DNA from: Candidatus Wallbacteria bacterium
Lineage (GTDB): Bacteria > Muiribacteriota > JAQTZZ01
Length of the DNA stretch: 28,718 bases
Assembly: GCA_028711905.1 (NCBI GenBank)
Contig: JAQTRI010000003.1
Span: forward strand, 1 to 28,718
Direction of reading: 5' to 3'
The notes under the pieces are model-generated. The model made no database searches and was not told the DNA's origin. It saw only the letters and a list, made by a program, of their open reading frames with translations. The first letter of the stretch is position 1. Each line of letters begins with the position of its first letter. The translations under genes were made by a program, and so were the position numbers. Below are positions 7,617-15,088 of the stretch, piece by piece.

Positions 7617-9233
7617 TTAATAGCCTCTGGACGCTTTTTTGCGCTGGTCGTTTTCCCAGAGTACCCGGTAGTGATAACCGCGGTCCTTGAGTTTGTCCTT
7701 GATATCAGCGGGCAGGGGAAGGAAGTTGTAAAACAGCGCCCGTGCTTCTTTGGAGAGCTTCTGCATGCCCTGTGATTCGAAAACCATCCACAGGATATAG
7801 TCACCGATGAAACTGGATTTCAGGTCCGGATCGAATTTGATGTCAGTACCACCCTTGCGTTTGAGCTTTTTCAGACCCTCGTGGTACATGTAATAATTTC
7901 CAGTGATTCCCTCATTCATCCAGTATGTGCCGAGCAGTTCCTTTTCTTTCAGCCAGCGGTACTGTGCCAGGGCAGAGATGATTACTCTGTCGGGCGGGGT
8001 GTTGGCCGGGTACATGGGGATGACGATTTTACCCCGTCCGCTGGCGCGGTTGGAAAAATCGATCGGTTCCCAGCAGAAACCGCTTTCCCCATAACAAGGC
8101 ACAAGAATAATCAGAGGGCAGTTGTTGCTTTCCAGCCCCTGGAACTTCCAGTAAAACATCTCAGAATCGAGATGCTGGTACTGCTTGACTTTTTCTATCA
8201 CCATTTCTCTGGTGATAATGTCCTGGCCCATGAACTGGGACGCGACTACAGGGAAATCGTTCCCTCGTGGACCGACACACATTTTGATCATTTCCTGAAT
8301 TGCGCTGTATTCGTCTTTCAGGGCATCAGGCTTGCTTTCACCGGTGGATGCCTGGCTGCCGAGTTTCTGCTCAAGAATCGTGGCTTCGTGGTGTAGCTTG
8401 TTGATCTTGTCGCTGGTGCCGGTGAGATAGCGGTCAATGGCCTGCATCCGCGACATGAGCGTTCGGATTTTTTCAAAATGCGTATTATTGTTGATCTTTA
8501 CTTCATAGGGAGGGCCGCTCTGGGTCACGGACGGGTCCAGCCTGGAGTCCATGATGGCTGAACAGGCGTCATTGAAGTCCGCCAGGTTTTCCTCTCTGGT
8601 CAGGATATTTTTTTCCAGGTTCTGAACCTCGGTTTCGATCGAGGTGTACATCTGGTTTAATTTGGCGTCAGGACTCTTTTTTTTGAAAGATGATTTGGCG
8701 TCTTCGAATTTCGAGGGCCTGATCTTGCCGTTCTGTACCATCATCATCCATTCGTCGGCGTAGAAACAGGGGATATCCCCGATTTCATCAATCATGTCGA
8801 TCGGGGTGGTATTGAAGAGACTGGTCTGAGGCTCTTTGATCCAATCGCCTGACAGCAGTGCGTAGCGATACATGAGCCGCGTATAGAGGCTGCATTCGTT
8901 TTTTTTCAGTTCTTCCAGGTTTTCATTGGCCAGTTCAATGAATGAAGACGCGACTTTGTATTTGGCGGAGTTTTTTTCCTCGGAAGTGGTGGCTTTGTCG
9001 TAGGAATCGAGTACTGCTTTGATTTTCTGCTGCTGCAGAATTTTTTTACCGCTGAACAGACCGGCTAAGAACTGATTCCACTTTACTTTTGCGGAGTTGT
9101 CTACTTTGATTTTTTCTTTGGCCGGTTCGGTTTGCTGCAGAGAAGCTTCACCCGGGCCGGACGATTCCGGCACAGAAGAAGCCGGCAGGTCTTCGAGTCT
9201 TACCAGCGTAGGTTCAAGATTGAGATTCGGCAA
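7617..9233 (-). CDS. Unknown 538-residue protein in the decarboxylase operon
   Basis: I do not recognise the family. The TTG start at 9233 is supported by GGAGG five bases upstream and sits 13 nt after the beta-subunit stop. There is no signal peptide or membrane segment, so it is probably cytoplasmic. Residues 1-45 are low-complexity and acidic/proline-rich. Residues 60-300 are mainly charged helix with likely coiled coil (TSIETEVQNLEKNILTREEN; ATILEQKLG). From about 365 a globular domain reads CPLIILVPCYGESGFCWEPIDF, then a helix SALAQYRWLKEKELLGTYWMNEG. The last part looks faintly like a metallopeptidase helix in which the HExxH histidines are absent; that is speculation. The operon position suggests a link to the decarboxylase or membrane energetics, without direct evidence. 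Confidence 0.8.
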   Translation of the reverse strand: MPNLNLEPTLVRLEDLPASSVPESSGPGEASLQQTEPAKEKIKVDNSAKVKWNQFLAGLFSGKKILQQQKIKAVLDSYDKATTSEEKNSAKYKVASSFIELANENLEELKKNECSLYTRLMYRYALLSGDWIKEPQTSLFNTTPIDMIDEIGDIPCFYADEWMMMVQNGKIRPSKFEDAKSSFKKKSPDAKLNQMYTSIETEVQNLEKNILTREENLADFNDACSAIMDSRLDPSVTQSGPPYEVKINNNTHFEKIRTLMSRMQAIDRYLTGTSDKINKLHHEATILEQKLGSQASTGESKPDALKDEYSAIQEMIKMCVGPRGNDFPVVASQFMGQDIITREMVIEKVKQYQHLDSEMFYWKFQGLESNNCPLIILVPCYGESGFCWEPIDFSNRASGRGKIVIPMYPANTPPDRVIISALAQYRWLKEKELLGTYWMNEGITGNYYMYHEGLKKLKRKGGTDIKFDPDLKSSFIGDYILWMVFESQGMQKLSKEARALFYNFLPLPADIKDKLKDRGYHYRVLWENDQRKKASRGY

Positions 9234-9246
9234 TCCAGCCTCCAGG

Positions 9247-10377
9247 CTATTTGAGAATTGCGATCAGTACTCCGGCGGCCACGGCCGAACCGATCACTCC
9301 GGCCACATTTGGCCCCATGGCGTGCATCAGGAGATAATTGTGCGGGTTTTCTTCCTGCCCGACATTATGGACGACCCTTGCAGCCATTGGCACTGCCGAA
9401 ACTCCGGCAGCGCCTATCAGCGGGTTGATTTTATCTTTGGACAAGCGGCTCATCAGTTTGCCGAGCAGCACGCCACCGGCAGTGGAAAGAGAAAAGGCCA
9501 CAGCTCCCAGAAGCAGGATTTTCAGTGTTTCGGCTTTGAGAAAGCGGTCAGCGCTCATCGTGACACCCACTGAGGTTCCCAGAAAAATCGTTACTATATT
9601 CATCAGCTGGGTGCGCGCGGTTTCAGCCAGTCGTTCCACTACCCCGCATTCGCGCATGAGATTCCCGAGCATCAGCATGCTGATCAGCGGTGAAGCCGCA
9701 GGCACAATGAAAATACAGGTGACAGTCACGATAATGGGAAAAACGATTTTTTCCCCCCTGGTCACATCACGAAGGGTGTCCATGATGATCATTCGCTCTT
9801 TTCTGGATGTGAGCAGTCTCATGATGGGTGGTTGTATGAGAGGGACTAAAGCCATGTATGAATATGCGGCTACTGCGATCGGACCGAGCAGATCAGGCGC
9901 AAGTTTAGCTGTAGTGAAAATGGCGGTTGGTCCGTCAGCCCCGCCGATGATGCCGATGGAACCGGCCTGCTGCGGAGTGAAACCAAGAAACAGAGCTCCG
10001 AGAAAGGTGGTGAAAATGCCGAATTGGGCGGCTGCTCCGAGTAGAAAAGTTTTAGGATTGGCGATCAATGGTCCGAAATCGGTCCATGCGCCAACTCCAA
10101 GAAAAATTATCGGAGGGAAAAGTTCCAGTTTGACTCCGTGGTAGATGTACCAGAATAGCCCGCCGATTTCGCTGCCGTGCGGCGGATTCATCAGTCCGTT
10201 ATTCGGGATATTGGCGATCAAGGCTCCGAACCCGATTGGAACAAGAAGCAGAGGTTCGAACCCCTTTTTTACAGCTAAGTAAATCAGCAGGATTCCGATA
10301 CCCATCATCAGCACCTGCTGCCAGGTACAGTGATAAAATCCGGTTTCCCGCAGAAGAGCAATTATTTTAATCAGCAT
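9247..10377 (-). CDS. mmdB: Na+-translocating decarboxylase beta subunit (MmdB/OadB/GcdB family)
   Basis: This 376-residue membrane protein decarboxylates carboxybiotin and couples the release of CO2 to Na+ export. It has the multiple membrane segments of the family, the GGADGPT motif at 145-151 with the aspartate (D148) known to be essential for Na+ transport in the Klebsiella OadB homologue, and the conserved helix with NPHNYLLMHAMGPNVAGVIG near the C-terminus. The length is normal for the short MmdB type (OadB is longer at its N-terminus). The start codon is one base after the biotin-carrier stop, so the two are coupled. Family membership is certain. Methylmalonyl-CoA rather than oxaloacetate or glutaconyl-CoA is inferred from the alpha subunit. 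Confidence 0.93.
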   Translation of the reverse strand: MLIKIIALLRETGFYHCTWQQVLMMGIGILLIYLAVKKGFEPLLLVPIGFGALIANIPNNGLMNPPHGSEIGGLFWYIYHGVKLELFPPIIFLGVGAWTDFGPLIANPKTFLLGAAAQFGIFTTFLGALFLGFTPQQAGSIGIIGGADGPTAIFTTAKLAPDLLGPIAVAAYSYMALVPLIQPPIMRLLTSRKERMIIMDTLRDVTRGEKIVFPIIVTVTCIFIVPAASPLISMLMLGNLMRECGVVERLAETARTQLMNIVTIFLGTSVGVTMSADRFLKAETLKILLLGAVAFSLSTAGGVLLGKLMSRLSKDKINPLIGAAGVSAVPMAARVVHNVGQEENPHNYLLMHAMGPNVAGVIGSAVAAGVLIAILK

Positions 10378-10378
10378 C

Positions 10379-10756
10379 TCAGTCCAGCTCGATCAGGGGC
10401 TGGCCGAACTCCACCCGCTGATCTTTTGAGCAGAGCACTTTTTTTATCCGGCCGGATCTGCTGGTGAAAATGTTTGTATTCATTTTCATGGCTTCGATCA
10501 CTATCACCAGCTGGTTGTCGGTAACTCCCGTGCCTTCAGTGACTTTGATTTCAACGATGTTGCCTGCCAGAGGGCTTTTTATGAAATTGTCGGAGACAGT
10601 GTCCACAATTTTCTGGGCTTTCTGCCTGGATGTGGCAAAACTGGAAGCCTGTTCCTGCGAAACCTGATGGCTTTTTTCCAGTTGCCGCTTGTCTTCGAGC
10701 ACCTCGACCTCAACCTCGTAGGTTTTACCCTCGACAGTGATTCTCAGTTTTTTCAT
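10379..10756 (-). CDS. mmdC: Biotin carboxyl carrier subunit of the decarboxylase
   Basis: This 125-residue protein carries the carboxyl group on biotin between the carboxyltransferase and the membrane beta subunit. The biotinyl domain covers about residues 58-125 with the SPLAGNI entry and the EAMKM motif at 88-92; K91 is the predicted biotinylated lysine. Residues 1-20 (KKLRITVEGKTYEVEVEVLE) form the small beta segment seen in these subunits, joined by a Q/S/K-rich linker that is less proline/alanine-rich than usual. The start overlaps the delta-subunit stop as ATGA, and GGA lies eight bases upstream. A biotin protein ligase is required elsewhere in the genome. Confidence 0.93.
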   Translation of the reverse strand: MKKLRITVEGKTYEVEVEVLEDKRQLEKSHQVSQEQASSFATSRQKAQKIVDTVSDNFIKSPLAGNIVEIKVTEGTGVTDNQLVIVIEAMKMNTNIFTSRSGRIKKVLCSKDQRVEFGQPLIELD

Positions 10757-11085
10757 ACATCTATTCCTTTCTGGCTGATTCGTTGGCCCATGGACTCCAG
10801 TCTTCCCTGAAACGACCAGAGCGAGTCGGTTATTCTGCGTTCCTTGATCAGAGTAATCTTCTTGATCTCAAAATCATCCTCGAGCGCAGCGATACACGCT
10901 GCAGTAAGGATTGCGAGCAGACGACCGTCCGTGCATGAATCGTTCTGTGAAAGCCCGAGCATGGCTGAGGGCTTTTTTTTCGAGAACAGAACCGCGGTTA
11001 TCAGCCACAGAACTGTCAGGGAGATGAACACTACTCCCAGACCGACAACCGTGACTTCAGCACCAAAAACCAGTTTGTCAATCAT
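10753..11085 (-). CDS. mmdD: Decarboxylase delta/gamma (OadG-like) membrane subunit
   Basis: This 110-residue subunit anchors and assembles the decarboxylase complex. It has one N-terminal membrane helix (about residues 10-34, VTVVGLGVVFISLTVLWLIT), a basic KKK, a short linker, a helix ILTAACIAALEDDF, and a C-terminal segment ending WSFQGRLESMGQRI, which matches the family's W-x-x-x-GR-x-E-x-M end. Its start overlaps the alpha-subunit stop (TGATG) and its stop overlaps the carrier start (ATGA), so all four subunits are translationally coupled. No separate Shine-Dalgarno sequence is evident. The gene order alpha-delta-carrier-beta is that of methylmalonyl-CoA decarboxylase operons (mmdA-D-C-B). 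Confidence 0.87.
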   Translation of the reverse strand: MIDKLVFGAEVTVVGLGVVFISLTVLWLITAVLFSKKKPSAMLGLSQNDSCTDGRLLAILTAACIAALEDDFEIKKITLIKERRITDSLWSFQGRLESMGQRISQKGIDV

Positions 11086-12623
11086 CAGACCGGCATGACT
11101 CCGTTTTTCTTATATGGGTGTGATTCTTTTTTGGTGGAACAGTTTTCCAGAGTGAGGCCAACTAATCGCCTGGTGTCTCGCGGGAAGATCACATCATCGA
11201 TAAAATTATAACCTGCTGCGATGTATGGATTGGCGAAAGCCTGGCGGTATTCCTCGATTTTCTGGCTGCGCAATTGTTCCGGTTCCTTCGCATCTTTGAT
11301 TTCCCGGGCAAAGACGATATTGGCGGCTCCTTCAGCCCCCATGACAGCGATTTCGGCTGTAGGCCAGGCGAAAACCGCATCAGCTCCAAGGTCACGGCTG
11401 CACATGGCCAGATAGGCACCGCCGTAAGCCTTGCGGATGATAACAGTGATTTTGGGAACTGTGGCGTGAGAATATGCGTAGAGCAGCTTGGCCCCATGCC
11501 TGATGATGCCGCCGTATTCCTGTTCGATGCCTGGAAGGAATCCCGGCACATCGACAAGATTGATCAGCGGCAGGTTGAAGGCATTGCAGAAATTGATGAA
11601 TCTGGCGGCTTTATCGGACGCGTCAATGTCTATAACACCGGCCATGAACATCGGCTGATTGGCTACGATCCCAATCGGGCGGCCGGCGATACGGGCGAAT
11701 CCAACGATGATGTTTTTAGCGTAGCCCGACTGCACTTCCATGAAACTGTCGGTGTCTGTGAGTCTGGAAATGATATCTTTCATGTCATAGGATTCTTTAG
11801 GGTTTTCAGGCACGATGCGGTCGAGCGCAGGCAGTTCATCAAGGACAAAATCTTCTTTCTTCAGAGGGGGTTCGCCGATATTGTTGGACGGAAGATAGCT
11901 GAGCAGGCGTTTGGCGAGCCGCAGGGCGTGATCATCGTCTTCGGCGATGAAATGTGCAACCCCGGAGTGGCACATATGCGTATTGACTCCACCGAGTTCT
12001 TCAGCGGTGATGTCTTCTCCGGTCGCGGCCTTAACTACATGCGGGCCTGTGATGAACATCTGGGAAACTCCCCTGACCATGATGACAAAGTCTGACAATG
12101 CCGGGGAGTATGCCGCGCCACCAGCGCAGGGGCCGGAGATAATCGAAATCTGCGGGACGACACCTGAAAGCTGGGTGTTAAGAAAAAAGATCCTGCCGTA
12201 TCCGCTGAGTGACTGAACCCCTTCCTGGATTCGTGCTCCACCGGAGTCATTGATGCCGATAAGCGGTGCCCCGTATTTCAAAGCTGATTGCATAGCTTTG
12301 CAGATCTTGTCGGCGTGTATCTCTCCAACTGATCCTCCGGATGAGGTAAAATCCTGAGAAAAGGCGAAGGCTAAGCGGTCATCGATATAGCCGGAGCCTG
12401 TGATAACGCCGTCAGCTGCGATTTCCTTGCTTGTCATGTCAAACTGTGTGCAGCGATGGCGTGCGAAGAGAAAGTTTTCCATGAAAGTCTGCTTGTCGAA
12501 AAGGAGATCCAGCCTTTCCCTGGCAGTCAGTTTGCCTTTGGAATGCTGTTTTTCAGCGTTCTTTTCGCAATGTTTAAACAGGCTGTCCCTTTTCAGTTTC
12601 AGCTCTTCGGTCTTGGTGTTCAT
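11085..12623 (-). CDS. mmdA: Methylmalonyl-CoA decarboxylase alpha subunit (carboxyltransferase)
   Basis: This 512-residue cytoplasmic carboxyltransferase moves the carboxyl group from (S)-methylmalonyl-CoA to biotin. Two crotonase-fold halves are visible: the N-half with GKLTARERLDLLFD, INDSGGARIQEGV (oxyanion/CoA site) and GPCAGGAAYSPALSDF; the C-half with VDVPGFLPGIEQEYGG, RKAYGGAYLAMCSRDLGAD and MGAEGAANI. These match the MmdA/PccB/PcA-12S group at normal length. No biotin carboxylase gene is adjacent, and membrane beta and delta subunits follow, so a Na+-pumping decarboxylase rather than a propionyl-CoA carboxylase is indicated. AAGGA lies five bases before the ATG at 12623, and a near-consensus promoter is present at 12728-12756. 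Confidence 0.92.
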   Translation of the reverse strand: MNTKTEELKLKRDSLFKHCEKNAEKQHSKGKLTARERLDLLFDKQTFMENFLFARHRCTQFDMTSKEIAADGVITGSGYIDDRLAFAFSQDFTSSGGSVGEIHADKICKAMQSALKYGAPLIGINDSGGARIQEGVQSLSGYGRIFFLNTQLSGVVPQISIISGPCAGGAAYSPALSDFVIMVRGVSQMFITGPHVVKAATGEDITAEELGGVNTHMCHSGVAHFIAEDDDHALRLAKRLLSYLPSNNIGEPPLKKEDFVLDELPALDRIVPENPKESYDMKDIISRLTDTDSFMEVQSGYAKNIIVGFARIAGRPIGIVANQPMFMAGVIDIDASDKAARFINFCNAFNLPLINLVDVPGFLPGIEQEYGGIIRHGAKLLYAYSHATVPKITVIIRKAYGGAYLAMCSRDLGADAVFAWPTAEIAVMGAEGAANIVFAREIKDAKEPEQLRSQKIEEYRQAFANPYIAAGYNFIDDVIFPRDTRRLVGLTLENCSTKKESHPYKKNGVMPV

Positions 12624-12727
12624 GGCTGTCCTTCCCGTATTACGGTATCAAAGAATCCAGGCTTTCCCGTCCGGCAGAAGAAAAGGTTGACTTCCTTTTC
12701 AGAAGCTGACTTGCCCGACCCATCATC

Positions 12728-12756
12728 ATTATAAAAATCATTGATTGGAAAAGCAA
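12728..12756 (-). promoter_or_regulatory. Sigma70 promoter of the decarboxylase operon
   Basis: On the minus strand TTGCTT (12756-12751) and a consensus TATAAT (12733-12728) are separated by 17 nt. The predicted start near 12721 leaves a leader of about 98 nt before mmdA. It is divergent from the asparaginase promoter. Confidence 0.65.
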
Positions 12757-12767
12757 GTCCATTATTG

Positions 12768-12796
12768 TGGAAACCACAGGAAAAATCTGCCATAAT
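12768..12796 (+). promoter_or_regulatory. Extended -10 promoter of the asparaginase gene, leaderless geometry
   Basis: TGGAAA (12768-12773) lies 17 nt before CATAAT (12791-12796), which is preceded by an extended -10 TGC. Six bases separate it from the ATG at 12803, which has no Shine-Dalgarno sequence. Transcription would start at the start codon. Confidence 0.4.
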
Positions 12797-12802
12797 ATCC
12801 AT

Positions 12803-13816
12803 ATGGCGCGTGACAGAAAGAGCAGATTCCGCCTCCTGGTAATCATGACCGGAGGTACAATTCTGATGGACAGGTCTCAGGAATCAGGCGCTCCATACAG
12901 CCCTGGTGATTGTGCCCCGCTTTCGGATCTGCTTCGCCTTTTCACAGGTGCGTTCGATTTCACCTATCTGCCTTTGTTCAATATGGACAGTTCCAACATG
13001 CAGCCTGAGCACTGGCAGGAACTGGCGCGATGTATTCACGAAAAATATGACGATTTCGATGGGTTCTTAGTCCTGCACGGGACAGATACCCTGAGTTATT
13101 CGGCTGCGGCTTTGTCGTTCATGCTGCATTCTATCGGCAAGCCCGTGGTTCTTACCGGCTCTCAGCTGCCTCTGCGGGCACCTGCCAGCGATGGGCACAA
13201 TAATGTCATCAATTCCCTGAATCTTCTGGAAGCTGACCCTTCCGGGGTATATATCGTGTTCGGCAGCCAGGTGATCCGTGGCACACGGGCGCGCAAGGTT
13301 TCCTCATTCGACTTTCAGGCCTTTGTCTCTGTGAACGAGGAACCGGTTGCTACTATTGGATTGAAAGTGCGCTGGCGCGCCGGTGCAATTATTCGTCCTA
13401 AACGCGGTTTCAAACTCATGGATCGCTTAGAGCAGCGGGTGGCCCTGCTTAAGATTCATCCGGGATTTTCCCCTGAAATGCTGGCCGGCTGCATTGACTC
13501 CGGTTATCTGGGAATCATGTTGGAAAGCTACGGTGTGGGCAATGTACCGGACAGTTTCCGGGCTCTGCCCCCGCTGATCAGAAGAGCAACGGATAAAGGG
13601 ATTGTCGTGCTGGTAGTTTCTCAGTGTGTGACAGGAGCGACTGATCTGACACTTTACCAGGCAGGCCAGGAAACCTTGAAAGCCGGAGCTGTTTCCGGGC
13701 GCGATATGACACCGGAATCAGCTCTGGTCAAACTGATGTGGGCGCTCGGTAATTTTCCGCAAAAAAAAGTCCCGGAAATGCTCGGGAAAGACATATGCGG
13801 GGAATTAGGAAGATAA
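12803..13816 (+). CDS. ansA: Type I (cytoplasmic) L-asparaginase
   Basis: This 337-residue enzyme hydrolyses L-asparagine to aspartate and ammonia. All expected catalytic residues are visible: the nucleophile in MTGGTI (T16), the second triad HGTDT (T94, D95) and the lysine in RGTRARK (K165). The length equals E. coli AnsA, and there is no signal peptide, which supports the cytoplasmic type. VLTGSQLPL and ASDGHNN are further family segments. A GTG at 12767 would add 12 residues, but I chose the ATG at 12803 because an extended -10 promoter ends 6 nt before it. The gene diverges from mmdA, and a long hairpin lies just after its stop. Asparagine use as an amino-acid or nitrogen source is inferred. 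Confidence 0.92.
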   Translation: MARDRKSRFRLLVIMTGGTILMDRSQESGAPYSPGDCAPLSDLLRLFTGAFDFTYLPLFNMDSSNMQPEHWQELARCIHEKYDDFDGFLVLHGTDTLSYSAAALSFMLHSIGKPVVLTGSQLPLRAPASDGHNNVINSLNLLEADPSGVYIVFGSQVIRGTRARKVSSFDFQAFVSVNEEPVATIGLKVRWRAGAIIRPKRGFKLMDRLEQRVALLKIHPGFSPEMLAGCIDSGYLGIMLESYGVGNVPDSFRALPPLIRRATDKGIVVLVVSQCVTGATDLTLYQAGQETLKAGAVSGRDMTPESALVKLMWALGNFPQKKVPEMLGKDICGELGR

Positions 13817-13824
13817 GGGATTTA

Positions 13825-13857
13825 GGCCTGTTCATTGACTGTGTCAAGCAACAGGCC
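13825..13857. terminator. Two-part hairpin between convergent genes, possible bidirectional terminator
   Basis: GGCCTGTT (13825-13832) pairs perfectly with AACAGGCC (13850-13857), and inside it TTGAC pairs with GTCAA around a 3-nt loop, giving 13 base pairs with one 2x2 internal loop. It lies between the convergent asparaginase and cyclase genes. No T-run follows on either side, so intrinsic termination is uncertain. Confidence 0.45.
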
Positions 13858-13891
13858 AGGGTTACCATTCGCCCCTTTCCGGTGAATCCGC

Positions 13892-14413
13892 CTATTTCTC
13901 GATCAGGTTGTAAGTTATTTGCGGGGTGTACTTAAGGAACAGCTTTTTCGTGGCTGGAGTGAGCGCCTCGAAAGCTTGTGTGGTGACAGCCATTCCAGGG
14001 GAGCGGATCTGGGCGGCTGTATTGACCGCATTGCCGATGATGTCGTGCCTCCTGCCTCCATCCGGCCCGATCTCGCCGACAGCCACAGGTCCGAAATGCA
14101 CTTTGATGTTGTTACGGCAGGGGGATTTTTTCTTCTCCAGCCACTTGTCCCCGTCAATTTTCAGCTTAATGAGGGCTTTGACACCGGCATCGGCTTTTGA
14201 TTCAGGGAATGTGATCAGTAAAGCGTCACCAATACACTTAATGACTGTACCGCCGGCTTTTTCGATGATTTCTCCGGCGAAATCGTAATAACTCTGAAGG
14301 AATGCCATCAGTTCCAGGTCAGTGCATTTGGCTGCGTGTTTCAAAAAGCTGGACAGATCGGCAAAAGCGATCAGGAGAGTACACTTTTTGAATGATGATG
14401 CTTTCTTTTTCAT
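13892..14413 (-). CDS. Stand-alone class III adenylate/guanylate cyclase domain
   Basis: The 173 residues form a single class III nucleotidyl cyclase catalytic domain with no sensor domain. The first metal aspartate is in FADLSSF (D19). VIKCIGDALL holds the adenine-type lysine K59 and the second metal aspartate D63. HDIIGNAVNTAAQ holds the purine-selecting D124 and the transition-state asparagine N131. The arginine expected four residues later is glutamine (Q135), so activity may be low or the domain may need a partner. The lysine/aspartate pair points to ATP rather than GTP. AAGGAG lies five bases before the ATG at 14413. No cAMP-binding protein is seen in the window. Confidence 0.85.
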   Translation of the reverse strand: MKKKASSFKKCTLLIAFADLSSFLKHAAKCTDLELMAFLQSYYDFAGEIIEKAGGTVIKCIGDALLITFPESKADAGVKALIKLKIDGDKWLEKKKSPCRNNIKVHFGPVAVGEIGPDGGRRHDIIGNAVNTAAQIRSPGMAVTTQAFEALTPATKKLFLKYTPQITYNLIEK

Positions 14414-14594
14414 GATTTCTCCTTATTGATGCGATTAATGTATCAAGGCAAAGAGTACTTCTTTATTGAGCTAATGATCAATAATAGTAAGGAATACTCC
14501 TCCCAGAATATTATGTTATACAATTTCGGCAGGTTTTTCAATGTGGGGGAAATGATCCCTGGTGTTTGGGGTGAGATGTATTTTGTACGAAAAG
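14414..14594. other. Intergenic region upstream of the cyclase
   Basis: About 180 AT-rich bases hold the cyclase Shine-Dalgarno sequence but no promoter good enough to call. An open frame runs through here on the plus strand, but it continues antisense through the tRNA and ferredoxin genes and is not credible. Confidence 0.4.
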
Positions 14595-14622
14595 AAAAAG
14601 TCCAGCAGATGCTGGACTTTTT
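14595..14622 (-). terminator. Intrinsic terminator after tRNA-Leu
   Basis: On the minus strand GTCCAGC and GCTGGAC form a 7-bp perfect stem around ATCT, followed by TTTTTCTTT. The plus strand also ends in a T-run, so the structure can act in both directions. It lies a few bases beyond the tRNA 3' end. Confidence 0.85.
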
Positions 14623-14629
14623 CGTTATC

Positions 14630-14717
14630 TGGTGCGGAGAGCGGGACTTGAACCCGCATGGTTGCTATAACCATAGGCTCCTGAGGCCTACGTGTCTACC
14701 AGTTCCACCACCTCCGC
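14630..14717 (-). tRNA. tRNA-Leu (anticodon CAG), encoded CCA
   Basis: On the minus strand the acceptor arm GCGGAGG pairs with TCTCCGC (one G-U), followed by discriminator A and an encoded CCA at 14632-14630. The anticodon stem TAGGC/GCCTA encloses the loop CTCAGGA, giving anticodon CAG. A long variable arm (ATGGTT/AACCAT) and GGTTCAAGTCC in the T arm are typical of leucine tRNA. It starts 13 nt after the ferredoxin stop and is probably co-transcribed with it. Confidence 0.95.
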
Positions 14718-14730
14718 AATTGTCTCGATA

Positions 14731-14901
14731 TTACTGGGGAGCGATAGCGCTGACCGGGCAGGTATCAACACAGGCACCACAGTCGATACAGGTTGCCGGG
14801 TCGATCTTGTATTTAGGGGTGCCTTCGGAAATGGCACTCACAGGGCAGACATCCTTGCAGCTTCCACAGGCCACACATGCGTCAGAAATCACATGAGCCA
14901 T
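14731..14901 (-). CDS. 2[4Fe-4S] ferredoxin
   Basis: This 56-residue clostridial-type ferredoxin carries electrons between cytoplasmic redox enzymes. It has two CxxCxxCxxxCP motifs: C9, C12, C15, C19 and C38, C41, C44, C48, each binding one [4Fe-4S] cluster. The near-symmetric halves CPVSAIS and CPVSAIA show the usual internal duplication. GGAGG lies six bases before the ATG at 14901. It stands alone apart from tRNA-Leu, which follows on the same strand after 13 nt, then a strong terminator. Its presence suits an anaerobic or microaerobic metabolism. Confidence 0.95.
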   Translation of the reverse strand: MAHVISDACVACGSCKDVCPVSAISEGTPKYKIDPATCIDCGACVDTCPVSAIAPQ

Positions 14902-14923
14902 CAAGTACCTCCAGACTGGGTTT

Positions 14924-14940
14924 ATTGACCTTTAGTCAAT
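14924..14940. promoter_or_regulatory. Palindromic operator-like site upstream of ferredoxin
   Basis: ATTGAC (14924-14929) and GTCAAT (14935-14940) form a perfect 6-bp inverted repeat with a 5-nt centre, 23 nt before the ferredoxin start. It could bind a dimeric regulator or form a small leader hairpin. No regulator is identified. Confidence 0.3.
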
Positions 14941-15030
14941 CATGATCTTAAGCGGTCCAGTTTCATTTTTATTACCGGACTGTTTCGGAGTGTCGGTACT
15001 CTCCCTGGTCCGCAAAAGCTCATTGAGATT

Positions 15031-15059
15031 ATATTAAACAGGCGTTACGCAATTTTCAA
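15031..15059 (-). promoter_or_regulatory. Probable promoter of the ferredoxin-tRNA unit
   Basis: On the minus strand TTGAAA (15059-15054) and TAATAT (15036-15031) are separated by 17 nt; an overlapping TATAAT with a 20-nt spacer is also present. The leader to the ferredoxin start would be about 125 nt and would include the palindrome at 14924-14940. Confidence 0.4.
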
Positions 15060-15088
15060 GAGTTCCAGCCAGTGACCGATGACCAATT

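Noticed and set aside
9338..10144. 268-codon open frame on the plus strand antisense to mmdB
   Set aside because: It lies inside a conserved membrane-protein gene; its serine/arginine-rich composition is that of a reverse-complement frame.
11274..12095. 273-codon open frame on the plus strand antisense to the decarboxylase alpha subunit
   Set aside because: It is fully covered by the strongly conserved mmdA, has no recognisable domain and no Shine-Dalgarno sequence; it is a shadow frame.
14426..14896. 156-codon plus-strand frame
   Set aside because: It runs antisense through the tRNA-Leu gene and the ferredoxin gene; only its first part is in intergenic DNA.
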